Shown: positions 1 to 5,966 of the stretch, piece after piece
How the letters are laid out: each line of letters starts with the position of its first letter
How positions within the stretch are numbered: position 1 is the stretch's first letter
IMG/VR virus record: IMGVR_UViG_3300013131_000143
Span: 1-32,607 of that record
From: a virus
Length of the DNA stretch: 32,607 nucleotides
Reading direction: 5' to 3' (one strand)
The notes under the pieces: model-generated
The model's database searches: none
Seen by the model: only the letters and a program-made list of their open reading frames with translations
What the model was told of the DNA's origin: nothing
Position numbers and translations under genes: made by a program

Positions 1-1074
1 GCTAGGAATACGCAGGGCACTGTCGCTTACTGCCCACATTAGCTCAAAATAATTGCCTATCTGCATAGATACAATAAAATTCCAAGCGGCAATTTTATAC
101 TCATTATTACCCACAACTGTCAACTGAGAAGCACTGTTAGGAATATCAGTGCCATTTTTACGAGGCCATATCCAGATACTCTTAGCTGATGCGTTAGTTG
201 ATAATACTTGTATTGAAAACTGATAGTTGTATAAGCCAGCCGCATCTGCTACTATTTGTGAACTATTTGCCAGGTGATGTCCGCTGGCAATGTCTGTGGT
301 TGTTAATGTTACTGCGTAAGGTGTTAGTGCTACGTTGGCATATTGTGTCTGCGTAGATGAAAACGAGCCGTAATACAGTCGTGGCCAAATGGTTGGGCGA
401 ACTAATAAAACACCATCAGTGACGCCTACTGCAACGGATATTTGAATATCTGGTGCTGTAGGCATCACACTGGTCATTTTACCTGCTTGATCAGGATGGG
501 CCCATAATAAGGTGCCCACTGCCCAGGTTTCTCCTACGCTACTACCAGTTGTATCTATATCGTTTACTTTGCCTAGGACTGTAGCCCTACCTATATTACC
601 TGCGGCTATGTTAGCAGTTAGCACACCTATCACATATAGCGGAGGAACTGATCCATCAGCTAACAATGGTGCAGCTTCTGGAGTATATATTTCATCAGCA
701 AACACCCCACTGAATCGCACCACAGTACCATTAACCATAGTGTTAGCAGTATTATTATAAACTTGGATATATGCTTCTAGCCCTAGCTGTAAGACTGTGC
801 CATCAGCCTGATATACTTCAACGCAGTCTTCATGCTCATTCCAAGTGAGCATACCGGGTGTTGTCGCTGTACCTGGACCTGTACTATCAAACGTTAAGCT
901 ACGGATAGGGCCCTGGTCGCCACCTGTACTAATATGATGTCCTCCAGGAACACCATTACCGATACGCAGGGTGTTAGTAGTACTGTCGTACCAGATACGG
1001 CCGTCCTCGTTAATTCGGGTCGTGCCGTCTGCGTAGTTTCGTCTTTGGGTAAAAAGGTCTTGGGTAAAGCTCAT
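1..1074 (-). CDS. Phage fibre/structural protein, C-terminus cut by the window edge
   Basis: Reading leftwards from the ATG at 1072-1074, the frame stays open to base 1, giving 358 codons with no stop, so the C-terminus lies outside the window. The N-terminus (MSFTQDLFTQRRNYADGTTR) and a following segment with NTLRIGNGVPGG resemble N-terminal modules of T4-like fibre or virion proteins. The last ~110 visible residues contain a beta-rich stretch with IWIWPRKNGTDIPNS and AAWNFIVSMQIGNYFELMW, reminiscent of the C1q/TNF-like trimeric domain of phage fibres. This is inference from pattern. It is the last gene of a run of structural genes, 4 bp after the 85-aa gene. A receptor-binding or baseplate-attached fibre role is likely but not proven. 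Confidence 0.8.
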   Translation of the reverse strand, partial: MSFTQDLFTQRRNYADGTTRINEDGRIWYDSTTNTLRIGNGVPGGHHISTGGDQGPIRSLTFDSTGPGTATTPGMLTWNEHEDCVEVYQADGTVLQLGLEAYIQVYNNTANTMVNGTVVRFSGVFADEIYTPEAAPLLADGSVPPLYVIGVLTANIAAGNIGRATVLGKVNDIDTTGSSVGETWAVGTLLWAHPDQAGKMTSVMPTAPDIQISVAVGVTDGVLLVRPTIWPRLYYGSFSSTQTQYANVALTPYAVTLTTTDIASGHHLANSSQIVADAAGLYNYQFSIQVLSTNASAKSIWIWPRKNGTDIPNSASQLTVVGNNEYKIAAWNFIVSMQIGNYFELMWAVSDSALRIPS

Positions 1075-1078
1075 GGCC

Positions 1079-1336
1079 TTACCCTTCGAAAGGTTCGTCT
1101 TCTTCCGCAGCAGTAATAACTGCTATACCTGCGTTGCGTTTAATAGCTTCAAGGTCGTCTGATCCGCTATCGTATACGTTATCAATACCTTGTGATTTTT
1201 TAAGTATTTCTATTTTTTGTTGTAAAGGTGGGACCATTACACCTAGTTCGTCACTGGTGGGTTCTTCCGGCGCATCACTACCGTCAATAACGTCAACTAG
1301 ATCTGCTAGTTTACGTAAAATTTCTGCGGCTTTCAT
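1079..1336 (-). CDS. Small conserved phage protein, probably virion-associated
   Basis: 85 aa. The N-terminus (MKAAEILRKLADLVDVIDG) should form an amphipathic helix; the middle has VMVPPLQQKIEILKKSQGID and the C-terminus is very acidic. Similar short proteins with a PPLQ.K.E.LKK motif occur among phage structural-region hypotheticals, as far as I recall. The start is an ATG with AAAGAG upstream. A late-promoter-like AATAAATA lies at 1355-1362, and the fibre gene follows 4 bp after the stop. The function is unknown. Confidence 0.75.
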   Translation of the reverse strand: MKAAEILRKLADLVDVIDGSDAPEEPTSDELGVMVPPLQQKIEILKKSQGIDNVYDSGSDDLEAIKRNAGIAVITAAEEDEPFEG

Positions 1337-1354
1337 AGTAAATTCTCTTTTAAA

Positions 1355-1362
1355 TATTTATT
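1355..1362 (-). promoter_or_regulatory. T4-type late promoter element (AATAAATA)
   Basis: Minus-strand AATAAATA 18 bases upstream of the 1336 start, overlapping the stop of the preceding gene. It fits the late -10 element consensus NATAAATA. Confidence 0.55.
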
Positions 1363-1621
1363 ATTCCCAAGGTCTTCCTTGGGCTAACACATTTCCGTCA
1401 GCTACGTTATCCACAATCACATTACCTACATACTTAGTAGGTAGCAATGATATATTTGCTGTGTTTAGTGTACGATAAAAAGGTTGTGAAACGTTAGCAT
1501 TACCCGACCATGTACCGTCTATTAGCACTGTATAGCCTTGGCGTTTAGCTTCAGCAATGGCTAGTTTGCCTTCTTGCTTGAGCTGTTTGCTAGATAATGT
1601 TGATATTCCGTTTGCTGACAT
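1361..1621 (-). CDS. Small virion-type protein
   Basis: 86 aa starting MSANGISTLSSKQLKQ. The frame is open further upstream, but the ATG at 1619-1621 is preferred because the upstream gene stops at 1641 and a late-promoter-like ACTAAATA lies at 1629-1636. The N-terminal third is helical (KQEGKLAIAEAKRQG). The rest is beta-rich and ends with LPTKYVGNVIVDN and a final GRPWE, motifs I associate with hypothetical virion proteins of T4-like cyanophages. No enzyme motif was seen. It lies between two other putative virion genes. Confidence 0.75.
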   Translation of the reverse strand: MSANGISTLSSKQLKQEGKLAIAEAKRQGYTVLIDGTWSGNANVSQPFYRTLNTANISLLPTKYVGNVIVDNVADGNVLAQGRPWE

Positions 1622-1628
1622 AATGTAG

Positions 1629-1636
1629 TATTTAGT
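1629..1636 (-). promoter_or_regulatory. Late promoter-like element (ACTAAATA)
   Basis: Minus-strand ACTAAATA ends 7 bases before the ATG at 1621. If used, it would give an almost leaderless transcript. Confidence 0.45.
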
Positions 1637-1640
1637 TAGT

Positions 1641-1919
1641 TTAATACGAACAACTAGCTTTTGCTCCAGGGAAATCTGTAACAGAAACATAGCCAGATTC
1701 GTTGACTGCTAACACTGCCAATTTGCTACAATTAACTGGTATTTTAAGTTCTATAGTTTCGCCGGCACGCAACATCGCACATTTATCTGCAGATGCTACA
1801 GGATTTTCGCCAACGGTCCAATATACCGAAGTGCTGGCATAAATTTTTACCCAACCTTTTCGAAGTTTGAGTCCTTGTGTACTACTACTGGTATTTGTTG
1901 TTATCGTGTGTGCTGACAT
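1641..1919 (-). CDS. Small beta-rich virion/decoration-type protein
   Basis: 92 aa from the ATG at 1917-1919 (MSAHTITTNTSSSTQ). An in-frame ATG ten codons upstream lies inside the terminator hairpin and is unlikely. The composition is beta-rich, with WVKIYASTSVYWTVGENP, LRAGETIELKIPVNCSKLAV and ESGYVSVTDFPG, as in small capsid- or tail-decorating proteins of T4-like phages. A late-promoter-like GCTAAATA lies only 5 bases before the ATG. It is the first gene of the structural cluster at the left of the window. Exact role unknown. Confidence 0.75.
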   Translation of the reverse strand: MSAHTITTNTSSSTQGLKLRKGWVKIYASTSVYWTVGENPVASADKCAMLRAGETIELKIPVNCSKLAVLAVNESGYVSVTDFPGAKASCSY

Positions 1920-1924
1920 ATAGA

Positions 1925-1932
1925 TATTTAGC
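1925..1932 (-). promoter_or_regulatory. Late promoter-like element (GCTAAATA)
   Basis: Minus-strand GCTAAATATCTATATG places the element 5 bases before the ATG at 1919. Nearly the same string precedes the unrelated gene starting at 21845. Confidence 0.5.
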
Positions 1933-1940
1933 GAAAAAGA

Positions 1941-1960
1941 AAGCCCCAATGTTGGGGCTT
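1941..1960 (-). terminator. Rho-independent terminator
   Basis: Perfect inverted repeat AAGCCCCAA / TTGGGGCTT around TG. On the minus strand it is followed directly by TCTTTTTCGC. It would stop transcripts of the small early genes (2000-3883) before the structural genes at 1-1919. Confidence 0.85.
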
Positions 1961-1999
1961 CAAAAAGTACTACTCAGGAGGAATTTAAATGAAAAACAA

Positions 2000-2209
2000 C
2001 TACACCTTAGCGACTGCGGCTTCAGCAATCTTATGACTAATCATGTCGGGAATGCTCAACCACGGCCACTCGAGTTCAAACGGGCAACCATTTCTGCCCC
2101 AACTCTTATGTTCAATAAAATGTTTATACAGCTTTAAATCTTCTTTGTTTGCAACATCAAACACACGCTTTGGAAAACGTTGTCTTAATCTCAATAATGT
2201 ATTACCCAT
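2000..2209 (-). CDS. Small basic protein of unknown function
   Basis: 69 aa starting MGNTLLRLRQRFPKRVFDVA. The ATG at 2207-2209 is chosen over upstream in-frame starts because GAGGAG lies 10 bases before it, within the last codons of the preceding gene. It contains NKEDLKLYKHFIEHKSWGRN and CPFELEWPWLSIPDMI; the length and basic N-terminus suggest a small cytoplasmic accessory protein. It is the last gene before the terminator at 1941-1960 and overlaps none of its neighbours by more than a few bases. Family not recognised. Confidence 0.7.
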   Translation of the reverse strand: MGNTLLRLRQRFPKRVFDVANKEDLKLYKHFIEHKSWGRNGCPFELEWPWLSIPDMISHKIAEAAVAKV

Positions 2210-2210
2210 A

Positions 2211-2633
2211 TTACGCATACTCCTCTTCATTATAAACTGGATCAGTATCAATGCCTAGTGTAACATGTTTTGCACCGTTTGTCAAGTGCTCAACAAAGGT
2301 AATAACACCATTATCGTATTCTAAGGTAAATGGATTTTTAAACTCTACAGTATGTACACCTTCTAAATACCATTCTGGGTCGTAGACATCTTCAACACGG
2401 ATACAACCTATTAGGCCAGCATCTACAGGATATTGTCTACCTTGTTCATCATAATAAACACCATCACCATACGCTGTTGATTGTACAGCAAATCTAACAC
2501 CGTTAGCAAGATTAAATTCGCCATCTAAGACTGAGTTACCTGAGGTGGCAAACATTAAATCACAGACTTGTTTCCACTGTGGGTGCATCACATAACACAA
2601 ATCACCAACATAATAACGACCTGGACGCATCAT
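2211..2633 (-). CDS. Conserved hypothetical protein (YVGDLCYV family)
   Basis: 140 aa, MMRPGRYYVGDLCYVM at the N-terminus, then VCDLMF, an acidic loop, and STAYGDGVYYDEQGRQYPVD followed by AGLIGCI. The GDLCYV and YGDG.Y...G..Y.VDAGLIG motifs recur in uncharacterised phage and bacterial proteins I have seen; no catalytic function is assigned. AAGGA lies 9 bases before the start, just after the 31-aa membrane-peptide gene. The fold appears mostly beta. It is probably early, read from the sigma70-like promoter at 3044-3072. Confidence 0.8.
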   Translation of the reverse strand: MMRPGRYYVGDLCYVMHPQWKQVCDLMFATSGNSVLDGEFNLANGVRFAVQSTAYGDGVYYDEQGRQYPVDAGLIGCIRVEDVYDPEWYLEGVHTVEFKNPFTLEYDNGVITFVEHLTNGAKHVTLGIDTDPVYNEEEYA

Positions 2634-2645
2634 AATATCTATTCC

Positions 2646-2741
2646 TTAACAATAGTAACCAAGTAAAAATCCCGCAATAAACAAACAGGCCCAACCTACT
2701 AGTTTGTCACCTAAATCAGCATCATCAAACAAGTTAAACAT
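2646..2741 (-). CDS. 31-aa single-pass membrane peptide
   Basis: ATG at 2739-2741 overlaps the stop of the upstream gene (TAATG). The peptide begins MFNLFDDADLGDKLVG, followed by a hydrophobic segment (WACLFIAGFLLGYYC) long enough for one membrane span. A strong Shine-Dalgarno AAGGAGG sits 7 bases before the start, inside the 3' end of the upstream gene, which supports real translation. The acidic N-terminus suggests it faces outward or binds a partner. Function unknown; possibly a host-membrane-directed early peptide. Confidence 0.65.
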   Translation of the reverse strand: MFNLFDDADLGDKLVGWACLFIAGFLLGYYC

Positions 2742-3010
2742 TAAGCAGCCTCCTTAGCTGTAAGTTCGTCACGCATTTGGTTAAACATGATGTACTTGGC
2801 AATATTCATATATTGACGAGCACGATTAGCTACATCTGGACTTACCCGGCCATCAGCATTGAATTCTGGGTCTAAAATTTGTTGCGCATCACTTAAGATA
2901 CCTGCAGCAAACATCAACTCTTGGCCTGGAAACGCTTGTGTTTTCACCATACGCTTAACATCAGCTTCTGACATACCGTATGCTTGTAATTCCCATTGTA
3001 AGTCTGACAT
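2741..3010 (-). CDS. Small hypothetical early protein
   Basis: 89 aa, mostly helical (MSDLQWELQAYGMSEADVKR, then VANRARQYMNIAKYIMFNQM). The start is supported by AGGAG 6-7 bases upstream. Upstream of it is a well-formed sigma70-like promoter (TTGACT, 17-bp spacer, TATAAT), so it is probably transcribed early by host polymerase together with the three genes after it. No recognisable domain. Confidence 0.8.
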   Translation of the reverse strand: MSDLQWELQAYGMSEADVKRMVKTQAFPGQELMFAAGILSDAQQILDPEFNADGRVSPDVANRARQYMNIAKYIMFNQMRDELTAKEAA

Positions 3011-3043
3011 AATTTGCTCCTGTGTTGTTAGTTTATGTATAGC

Positions 3044-3072
3044 ATTATACAGTCACTTAACCAAAAAGTCAA
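3044..3072 (-). promoter_or_regulatory. Sigma70-like early promoter
   Basis: On the minus strand, TTGACT (3067-3072), a 17-bp spacer, then TATAAT (3044-3049). The spacer begins TTTTTGGTTAA, like that of the promoter at 3914-3942. It drives the gene at 2741-3010 and those beyond; the -35 overlaps the stop region of the upstream membrane-protein gene. Confidence 0.8.
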
Positions 3073-3314
3073 CCAAAAAATGCCTTAATTATACCTGTTA
3101 ATCCAATACTTAATGAAATAAAGTTTACTAGCGTTTGTGGCTTATTCTTAGTACGTATGCTCCAAGTAAAGAACATTGTAGTACCAAAGAAGAATATTAC
3201 AATGTTCCAAGGATATACACTTGGACCGATGGCGTTCAAGCTATGGCCAGCAATGATTAGCGGAGCACCAATCCACTGTAAGACATCGTTAATACCAAGG
3301 TTTGTCTTTTTCAT
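3069..3314 (-). CDS. Small integral membrane protein
   Basis: 81 aa. Hydrophobic segments at about residues 14-30 (WIGAPLIIAGHSLNAIG), 37-52 (NIVIFFFGTTMFFTWS) and 62-79 (LVNFISLSIGLTGIIKAFF) suggest two or three membrane spans. The start overlaps the end of the upstream Cys-rich gene by 26 bp, with GGGA upstream. A holin- or accessory-type membrane role is possible, but there is no specific signature. The charged N-terminus (MKKTN) suggests N-in topology. Confidence 0.75.
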   Translation of the reverse strand: MKKTNLGINDVLQWIGAPLIIAGHSLNAIGPSVYPWNIVIFFFGTTMFFTWSIRTKNKPQTLVNFISLSIGLTGIIKAFFG

Positions 3315-3600
3315 TTAATATTTCCCAAATCATTCGTTTTTCAATTATACTACGAGCTTCTGGGTCGTCTGTGTAGTGTAACATATTGCCGTTGTTTTCT
3401 ACATCCATTTCAATAGCACTGCCCTCTTTAAAGCGTGGACATATATTAGCAAATACCATGCTATCTGCTTCGCCCCAGCGGTGGTCATCTGGTAACCATG
3501 GATTCATGTTAAGTAAACAGTCAGCATTAGTACCTTCAACAGTATAGTTACTGTATCCGTAGTCTTCTAATACGCAAAATTTACAATCATCGCATTTCAT
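3289..3600 (-). CDS. Conserved hypothetical protein with N-terminal Cys cluster
   Basis: 103 aa. Begins MKCDDCKFCVLEDYGYSNYT, i.e. a C-x2-C-x2-C cluster, with further cysteines in NADCLLNMN and NICPRF. The spacing suggests a metal-binding site (zinc or Fe-S). The DYGYSNYTVEGT stretch recurs in small phage and bacterial hypotheticals as far as I recall. It lies between two membrane-protein genes in a probable early operon behind the promoter at 3914-3942. Function unknown. Confidence 0.78.
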   Translation of the reverse strand: MKCDDCKFCVLEDYGYSNYTVEGTNADCLLNMNPWLPDDHRWGEADSMVFANICPRFKEGSAIEMDVENNGNMLHYTDDPEARSIIEKRMIWEILNEKDKPWY

Positions 3601-3613
3601 ACTCTATTAATGC

Positions 3614-3883
3614 TTAAAAGAATATTCCAAAAAAGAATGATAAAACAAGCCACATCATACGAATTGCATATTCAAATAAAGAGTATACAATAAACAACAC
3701 AACCCAAATTGCGTGTGCTATGCGCCAATTGTGTGCCCAATCGTACCAAAGGTATAAACCAAAAACTACAAAAAGGGCAAACCAGTCAATATCAAAAGAA
3801 TAGTTATTGCTAACATACGGTGGGTCTTCTTTGATAGTAATTTTAGTTGGCTTACCATCTATCCAAATACGTTTTTCGCCCAC
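3614..3883 (-). CDS. Small membrane protein
   Basis: 89 aa, GTG start at 3881-3883 with AAGGA 7 bases upstream. A ~28-residue soluble acidic/basic N-terminus (IWIDGKPTKITIKEDPPY) is followed by hydrophobic segments around residues 34-48 (WFALFVVFGLYLWYDW) and 57-88 (AIWVVLFIVYSLFEY onwards), so two or three spans. It is the first gene of the minus-strand early block and is read from the near-consensus promoter at 3914-3942. No family recognised. Confidence 0.75.
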   Translation of the reverse strand: MGEKRIWIDGKPTKITIKEDPPYVSNNYSFDIDWFALFVVFGLYLWYDWAHNWRIAHAIWVVLFIVYSLFEYAIRMMWLVLSFFFGIFF

Positions 3884-3913
3884 AGTGCAATCCTTTACTA
3901 AGTTATGTGTAAG

Positions 3914-3942
3914 ATTATACTATCAAATAACCAAAATGTCAA
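3914..3942 (-). promoter_or_regulatory. Consensus sigma70-like early promoter, leftward
   Basis: On the minus strand, TTGACA (3937-3942), a 17-bp spacer, TATAAT (3914-3919). Its -35 is only 3 bp from the -35 of the rightward promoter, so the two fire back to back. Serves the gene at 3614-3883. Confidence 0.88.
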
Positions 3943-3945
3943 CCA

Positions 3946-3974
3946 TTGACTTTTAGATTAACTGAGTATATAAT
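3946..3974 (+). promoter_or_regulatory. Sigma70-like early promoter, rightward, apparently leaderless
   Basis: TTGACT (3946-3951), 17-bp spacer, TATAAT (3969-3974). The first ATG of the array (3982) is 7 bases after the -10, about where transcription should start, so the first gene would be read from a leaderless or nearly leaderless mRNA. No Shine-Dalgarno sequence is possible there. Confidence 0.85.
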
Positions 3975-3981
3975 AGTATAA

Positions 3982-4275
3982 ATGGATATCAAAGTTAAAA
4001 AACTTGGCAAGAATAAATGGGAAATGCGCCTAGTGCCCCCTGATGATTACGATTTTATTAAGAAGCCACCTAAGTACACAGATATAAATGAAGCACGTAT
4101 AGCCGCAGAAGAGTTCAAGCAGCACGACGATACTGTCGCTCAGATCAATGAAGAGCTAGTATCTTCAGACTTTACCATGTGGAGCCGCCAGGCTTATGAT
4201 CGTTGGCACTGGTATGACAAAGATGAAATGAATAGATTTGTAACCTACTTTACACTAAAGCATAGCAAGAAATGA
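3982..4275 (+). CDS. Array protein 1: small acidic/aromatic protein of a tandem paralogue family
   Basis: 97 aa. The N-terminus (MDIKVKKLGKNKWEMRLVPP) looks like a beta hairpin, followed by an acidic helix (INEARIAAEEFKQHDDTV). The C-terminus RWHWYDKDEMNRFVTYFTLK matches the family ending in which an acidic/Ser turn precedes a helix carrying F.L. It is the first gene of a twelve-gene plus-strand chain and overlaps the next by 4 bp (ATGA). It appears to be translated leaderlessly from the promoter at 3946-3974. Function unknown. Confidence 0.8.
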   Translation: MDIKVKKLGKNKWEMRLVPPDDYDFIKKPPKYTDINEARIAAEEFKQHDDTVAQINEELVSSDFTMWSRQAYDRWHWYDKDEMNRFVTYFTLKHSKK

Positions 4276-4589
4276 CCAGCATCAGATACTACAAAGACCC
4301 AAATATAGTCAGACTTGATCGTAGATACAAGGGCTACAATCGCGGCTTTAGATATCGCGTTGACTTTGACACGCAGGGCATGGGCAAATGGGAACGTTGG
4401 CATGCTGTGACCAAATGGTGCGAGCAGACTTGGGGCAAGGAATATGAATTCCATGCTAGCGGCGTTTTTTCACGTCGCACGTGGAACGATAACTGGCGTG
4501 TAGAAACTGGCAAAAACAAGTACTATAGACACTTATATCTACGCAGTGAACAAGACCTAACAATGTTATTATTGGTGATCGAGACTTAA
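4272..4589 (+). CDS. Array protein 2 (sister of array protein 3)
   Basis: 105 aa. RLDRRYKGYNRGFRYRVDFD is followed by a Trp-rich helix (WERWHAVTKWCEQTWGKEYE) and the C-terminus YLRSEQDLTMLLLVIET. It is clearly paralogous to the next gene, with the same RYK.Y..GFRYR start and the identical LRSEQDLTMLLLVI end. The DNA of the 3' ends shares a perfect 32-bp match. It begins in an ATGA overlap with the previous gene and its stop overlaps the next start by one base (TAATG). Function unknown. Confidence 0.82.
   Translation: MTSIRYYKDPNIVRLDRRYKGYNRGFRYRVDFDTQGMGKWERWHAVTKWCEQTWGKEYEFHASGVFSRRTWNDNWRVETGKNKYYRHLYLRSEQDLTMLLLVIET
4548..4579 (+). repeat. 32-bp perfect direct repeat, copy 1
   Basis: Identical to 4823-4854. 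It encodes the C-terminal EQDLTMLLLV of array protein 2 and marks recent duplication or gene conversion between array genes 2 and 3. Confidence 0.9.
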
Positions 4590-4864
4590 TGGTAGAAAAA
4601 TTAGACGCAAGGTATAAATGGTACAGGCAAGGATTTCGTTATCGTATAGTGATCGGTGTTAGAAGTCTGTCAGCACTAAATCATTGGATAGCGATAGCAG
4701 CAAGGCTTGAAGAGACATATGGTAAAGAACGCTATCTAAACGCCAATGGATTTTTGGTATTCAACGACTACTACAGAACAGATATGCCATCTAAACGGTG
4801 TAGACAAGTTTATCTGCGTAGCGAACAAGACCTAACAATGTTATTATTGGTGATAAATCAGTGA
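4589..4864 (+). CDS. Array protein 3 (sister of array protein 2)
   Basis: 91 aa. KLDARYKWYRQGFRYRIVIG, a helix (WIAIAARLEETYGKERY), NANGFLVFNDYYRT and the terminal VYLRSEQDLTMLLLVINQ. It aligns from end to end with array protein 2 but lacks part of that protein's N-terminus and one loop. The start is coupled to the previous stop by TAATG, and the next gene starts at GTGA overlapping its stop. Function unknown; the pair is the youngest-looking duplication in the array. Confidence 0.82.
   Translation: MVEKLDARYKWYRQGFRYRIVIGVRSLSALNHWIAIAARLEETYGKERYLNANGFLVFNDYYRTDMPSKRCRQVYLRSEQDLTMLLLVINQ
4823..4854 (+). repeat. 32-bp perfect direct repeat, copy 2
   Basis: Identical to 4548-4579, at the same place within the coding sequence of array gene 3. 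Confidence 0.9.
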
Positions 4865-5139
4865 AAGCTGTGATACTAAAACATCGTGAGTGGGATAAGA
4901 TTTTTGCTCAACTTAAACAAGACTACGCCCATAGTCCTGCTACCTACTTAATCCGAGGTCGCATGAAAACAGATCTAGGTTTTACCTATCGTGAACATGT
5001 AGAGTGGAATCGAGAAGATCTTGTTCCTGGGCTAGACCACGATTGGCGAGATGAGCGTAGTCAAATACACATTGACTTTTACAGTGAAAGTGCTCGCACT
5101 TACTTTTTATTGAAGTACATGAATCGTGACGAAAGTTGA
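4861..5139 (+). CDS. Array protein 4
   Basis: 92 aa with a GTG start overlapping the previous stop (GTGA). KAVILKHREWDKIFAQLKQD leads into a charged middle and the family ending IHIDFYSESARTYFLLKYMN (beta strand, Ser/Glu turn, helix ending F.L.Y). It is the least Trp-rich member and carries many Arg and Asp residues. No known domain; assignment to the family rests on the C-terminal pattern and its place in the chain. Confidence 0.75.
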   Translation: MKAVILKHREWDKIFAQLKQDYAHSPATYLIRGRMKTDLGFTYREHVEWNREDLVPGLDHDWRDERSQIHIDFYSESARTYFLLKYMNRDES

Positions 5140-5140
5140 G

Positions 5141-5353
5141 ATGTGGCCGCCGCCAGACTGGACTGAGGTAGTTATAACTTGGACTTGGATTATGGCCAGC
5201 CACAACCACGACATCAATGAATTGTTTAAATGGCTTAATAAACAGCCGGGCGGTAATTATCATTTGTCTGGCAAGGGTGAAGAACACGATTTTGCCTTTA
5301 GATTCGAAAACCCAGCAGATGCTGTTTGGTTTAGTATGAACATACCCTCATGA
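5141..5353 (+). CDS. Array protein 5
   Basis: 70 aa from the ATG at 5141, one base after the previous stop. A GTG at 5126, overlapping the previous gene by 14 bp, is an alternative. MWPPPDWTEVVITWTWIMAS, helix INELFKWLNKQ, then HDFAFRFENPADAVWFSMNI, which fits the family ending (F.F..p.dA..F.). It is short and Trp-rich. The next gene starts in the ATGA of its stop. Function unknown. Confidence 0.75.
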   Translation: MWPPPDWTEVVITWTWIMASHNHDINELFKWLNKQPGGNYHLSGKGEEHDFAFRFENPADAVWFSMNIPS

Positions 5354-5682
5354 CAAAGATACCTAAAAATCAAATTACTCAAGTTATCATCGATGAAGAT
5401 ATTTGGCATGAAGATAACGAAGCCGAATGGTATATATTCAATCGCAACCCTAACTGGGATGATGTTGTAGGTGAGAACATGTCATGGCAATGGTACATGG
5501 AACGTGACATACGTGTACGCGAAGGATGGGCGTATGTAGTTATTCATCCTAATCATAAAGTAGAAACAGCTATGAATTGGTTAAAGGAACACTATCCCGA
5601 CTGTGCTGTTAAAACAGAATGGCAGCACATGTTAATATCAGACTCTGAAGCAGCAACTATGGTAGCACTACAATGGGCTTAG
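5350..5682 (+). CDS. Array protein 6
   Basis: 110 aa. An extended acidic N-terminus (VIIDEDIWHEDNEAEWYIFN) precedes the shared module: WAYVVIHPNHKVETAMNWLK (strand then helix), EWQHMLISDSEAATMVALQW. The last two codons before the stop, TGG GCT, carry the start of the next gene: CAATGG contains ATG at 5673. Coupled translation is likely because no good ribosome-binding site precedes the next start. Function unknown. Confidence 0.8.
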   Translation: MTKIPKNQITQVIIDEDIWHEDNEAEWYIFNRNPNWDDVVGENMSWQWYMERDIRVREGWAYVVIHPNHKVETAMNWLKEHYPDCAVKTEWQHMLISDSEAATMVALQWA

Positions 5683-5966
5683 AAGATACTGATTTAGAGC
5701 AACTGGTCTTAGATGACCTGGCTGCAGAAATGCAGCAACACATGGACAGTAAGGTTATGTATGGTCTTATGATGATGTATTGGAAACAACAAGGATGGCA
5801 TACAGTTAAGATCAGCAGATTCCAAGATAATCATCATGCTGTGGATATTACCTATTGGCTAGCTGAACAGGGTTTGGTAGACAAAGAAGATTACTATCGT
5901 GAAGGTAGCGAGTTTGTTTTTCAAGATAGCAAACATGCTACACTATTTGCCTTAAGGTGGGTATGA
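5673..5966 (+). CDS. Array protein 7
   Basis: 97 aa. An acidic N-terminal extension (LEDTDLEQLVLDDLAAEMQQ), then GWHTVKISRF, helix AVDITYWLAEQ and the ending FVFQDSKHATLFALRW. With array protein 8 it best defines the family module (GW.xVKIS ... W..EQ ... F.F..s.hAT.F.LRW). Its start lies within the conserved terminal Trp codon of gene 6 (10-bp overlap). Function unknown. Confidence 0.82.
   Translation: MGLEDTDLEQLVLDDLAAEMQQHMDSKVMYGLMMMYWKQQGWHTVKISRFQDNHHAVDITYWLAEQGLVDKEDYYREGSEFVFQDSKHATLFALRWV

Noticed and set aside
512-760. Open frames on the plus strand in 512-760 and 934-1116
   Set aside because: They are shadows of the minus-strand fibre gene, which is open from 1074 to base 1 and has sensible composition; the plus frames have no ribosome site.
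1877-2258. Overlapping plus-strand frames of 71-86 codons near 1877-2258
   Set aside because: They run through the terminator and the minus-strand gene and have no suitable start; only the 15-codon frame at 1989 has a ribosome site, and it is reported as a finding, not as a gene.
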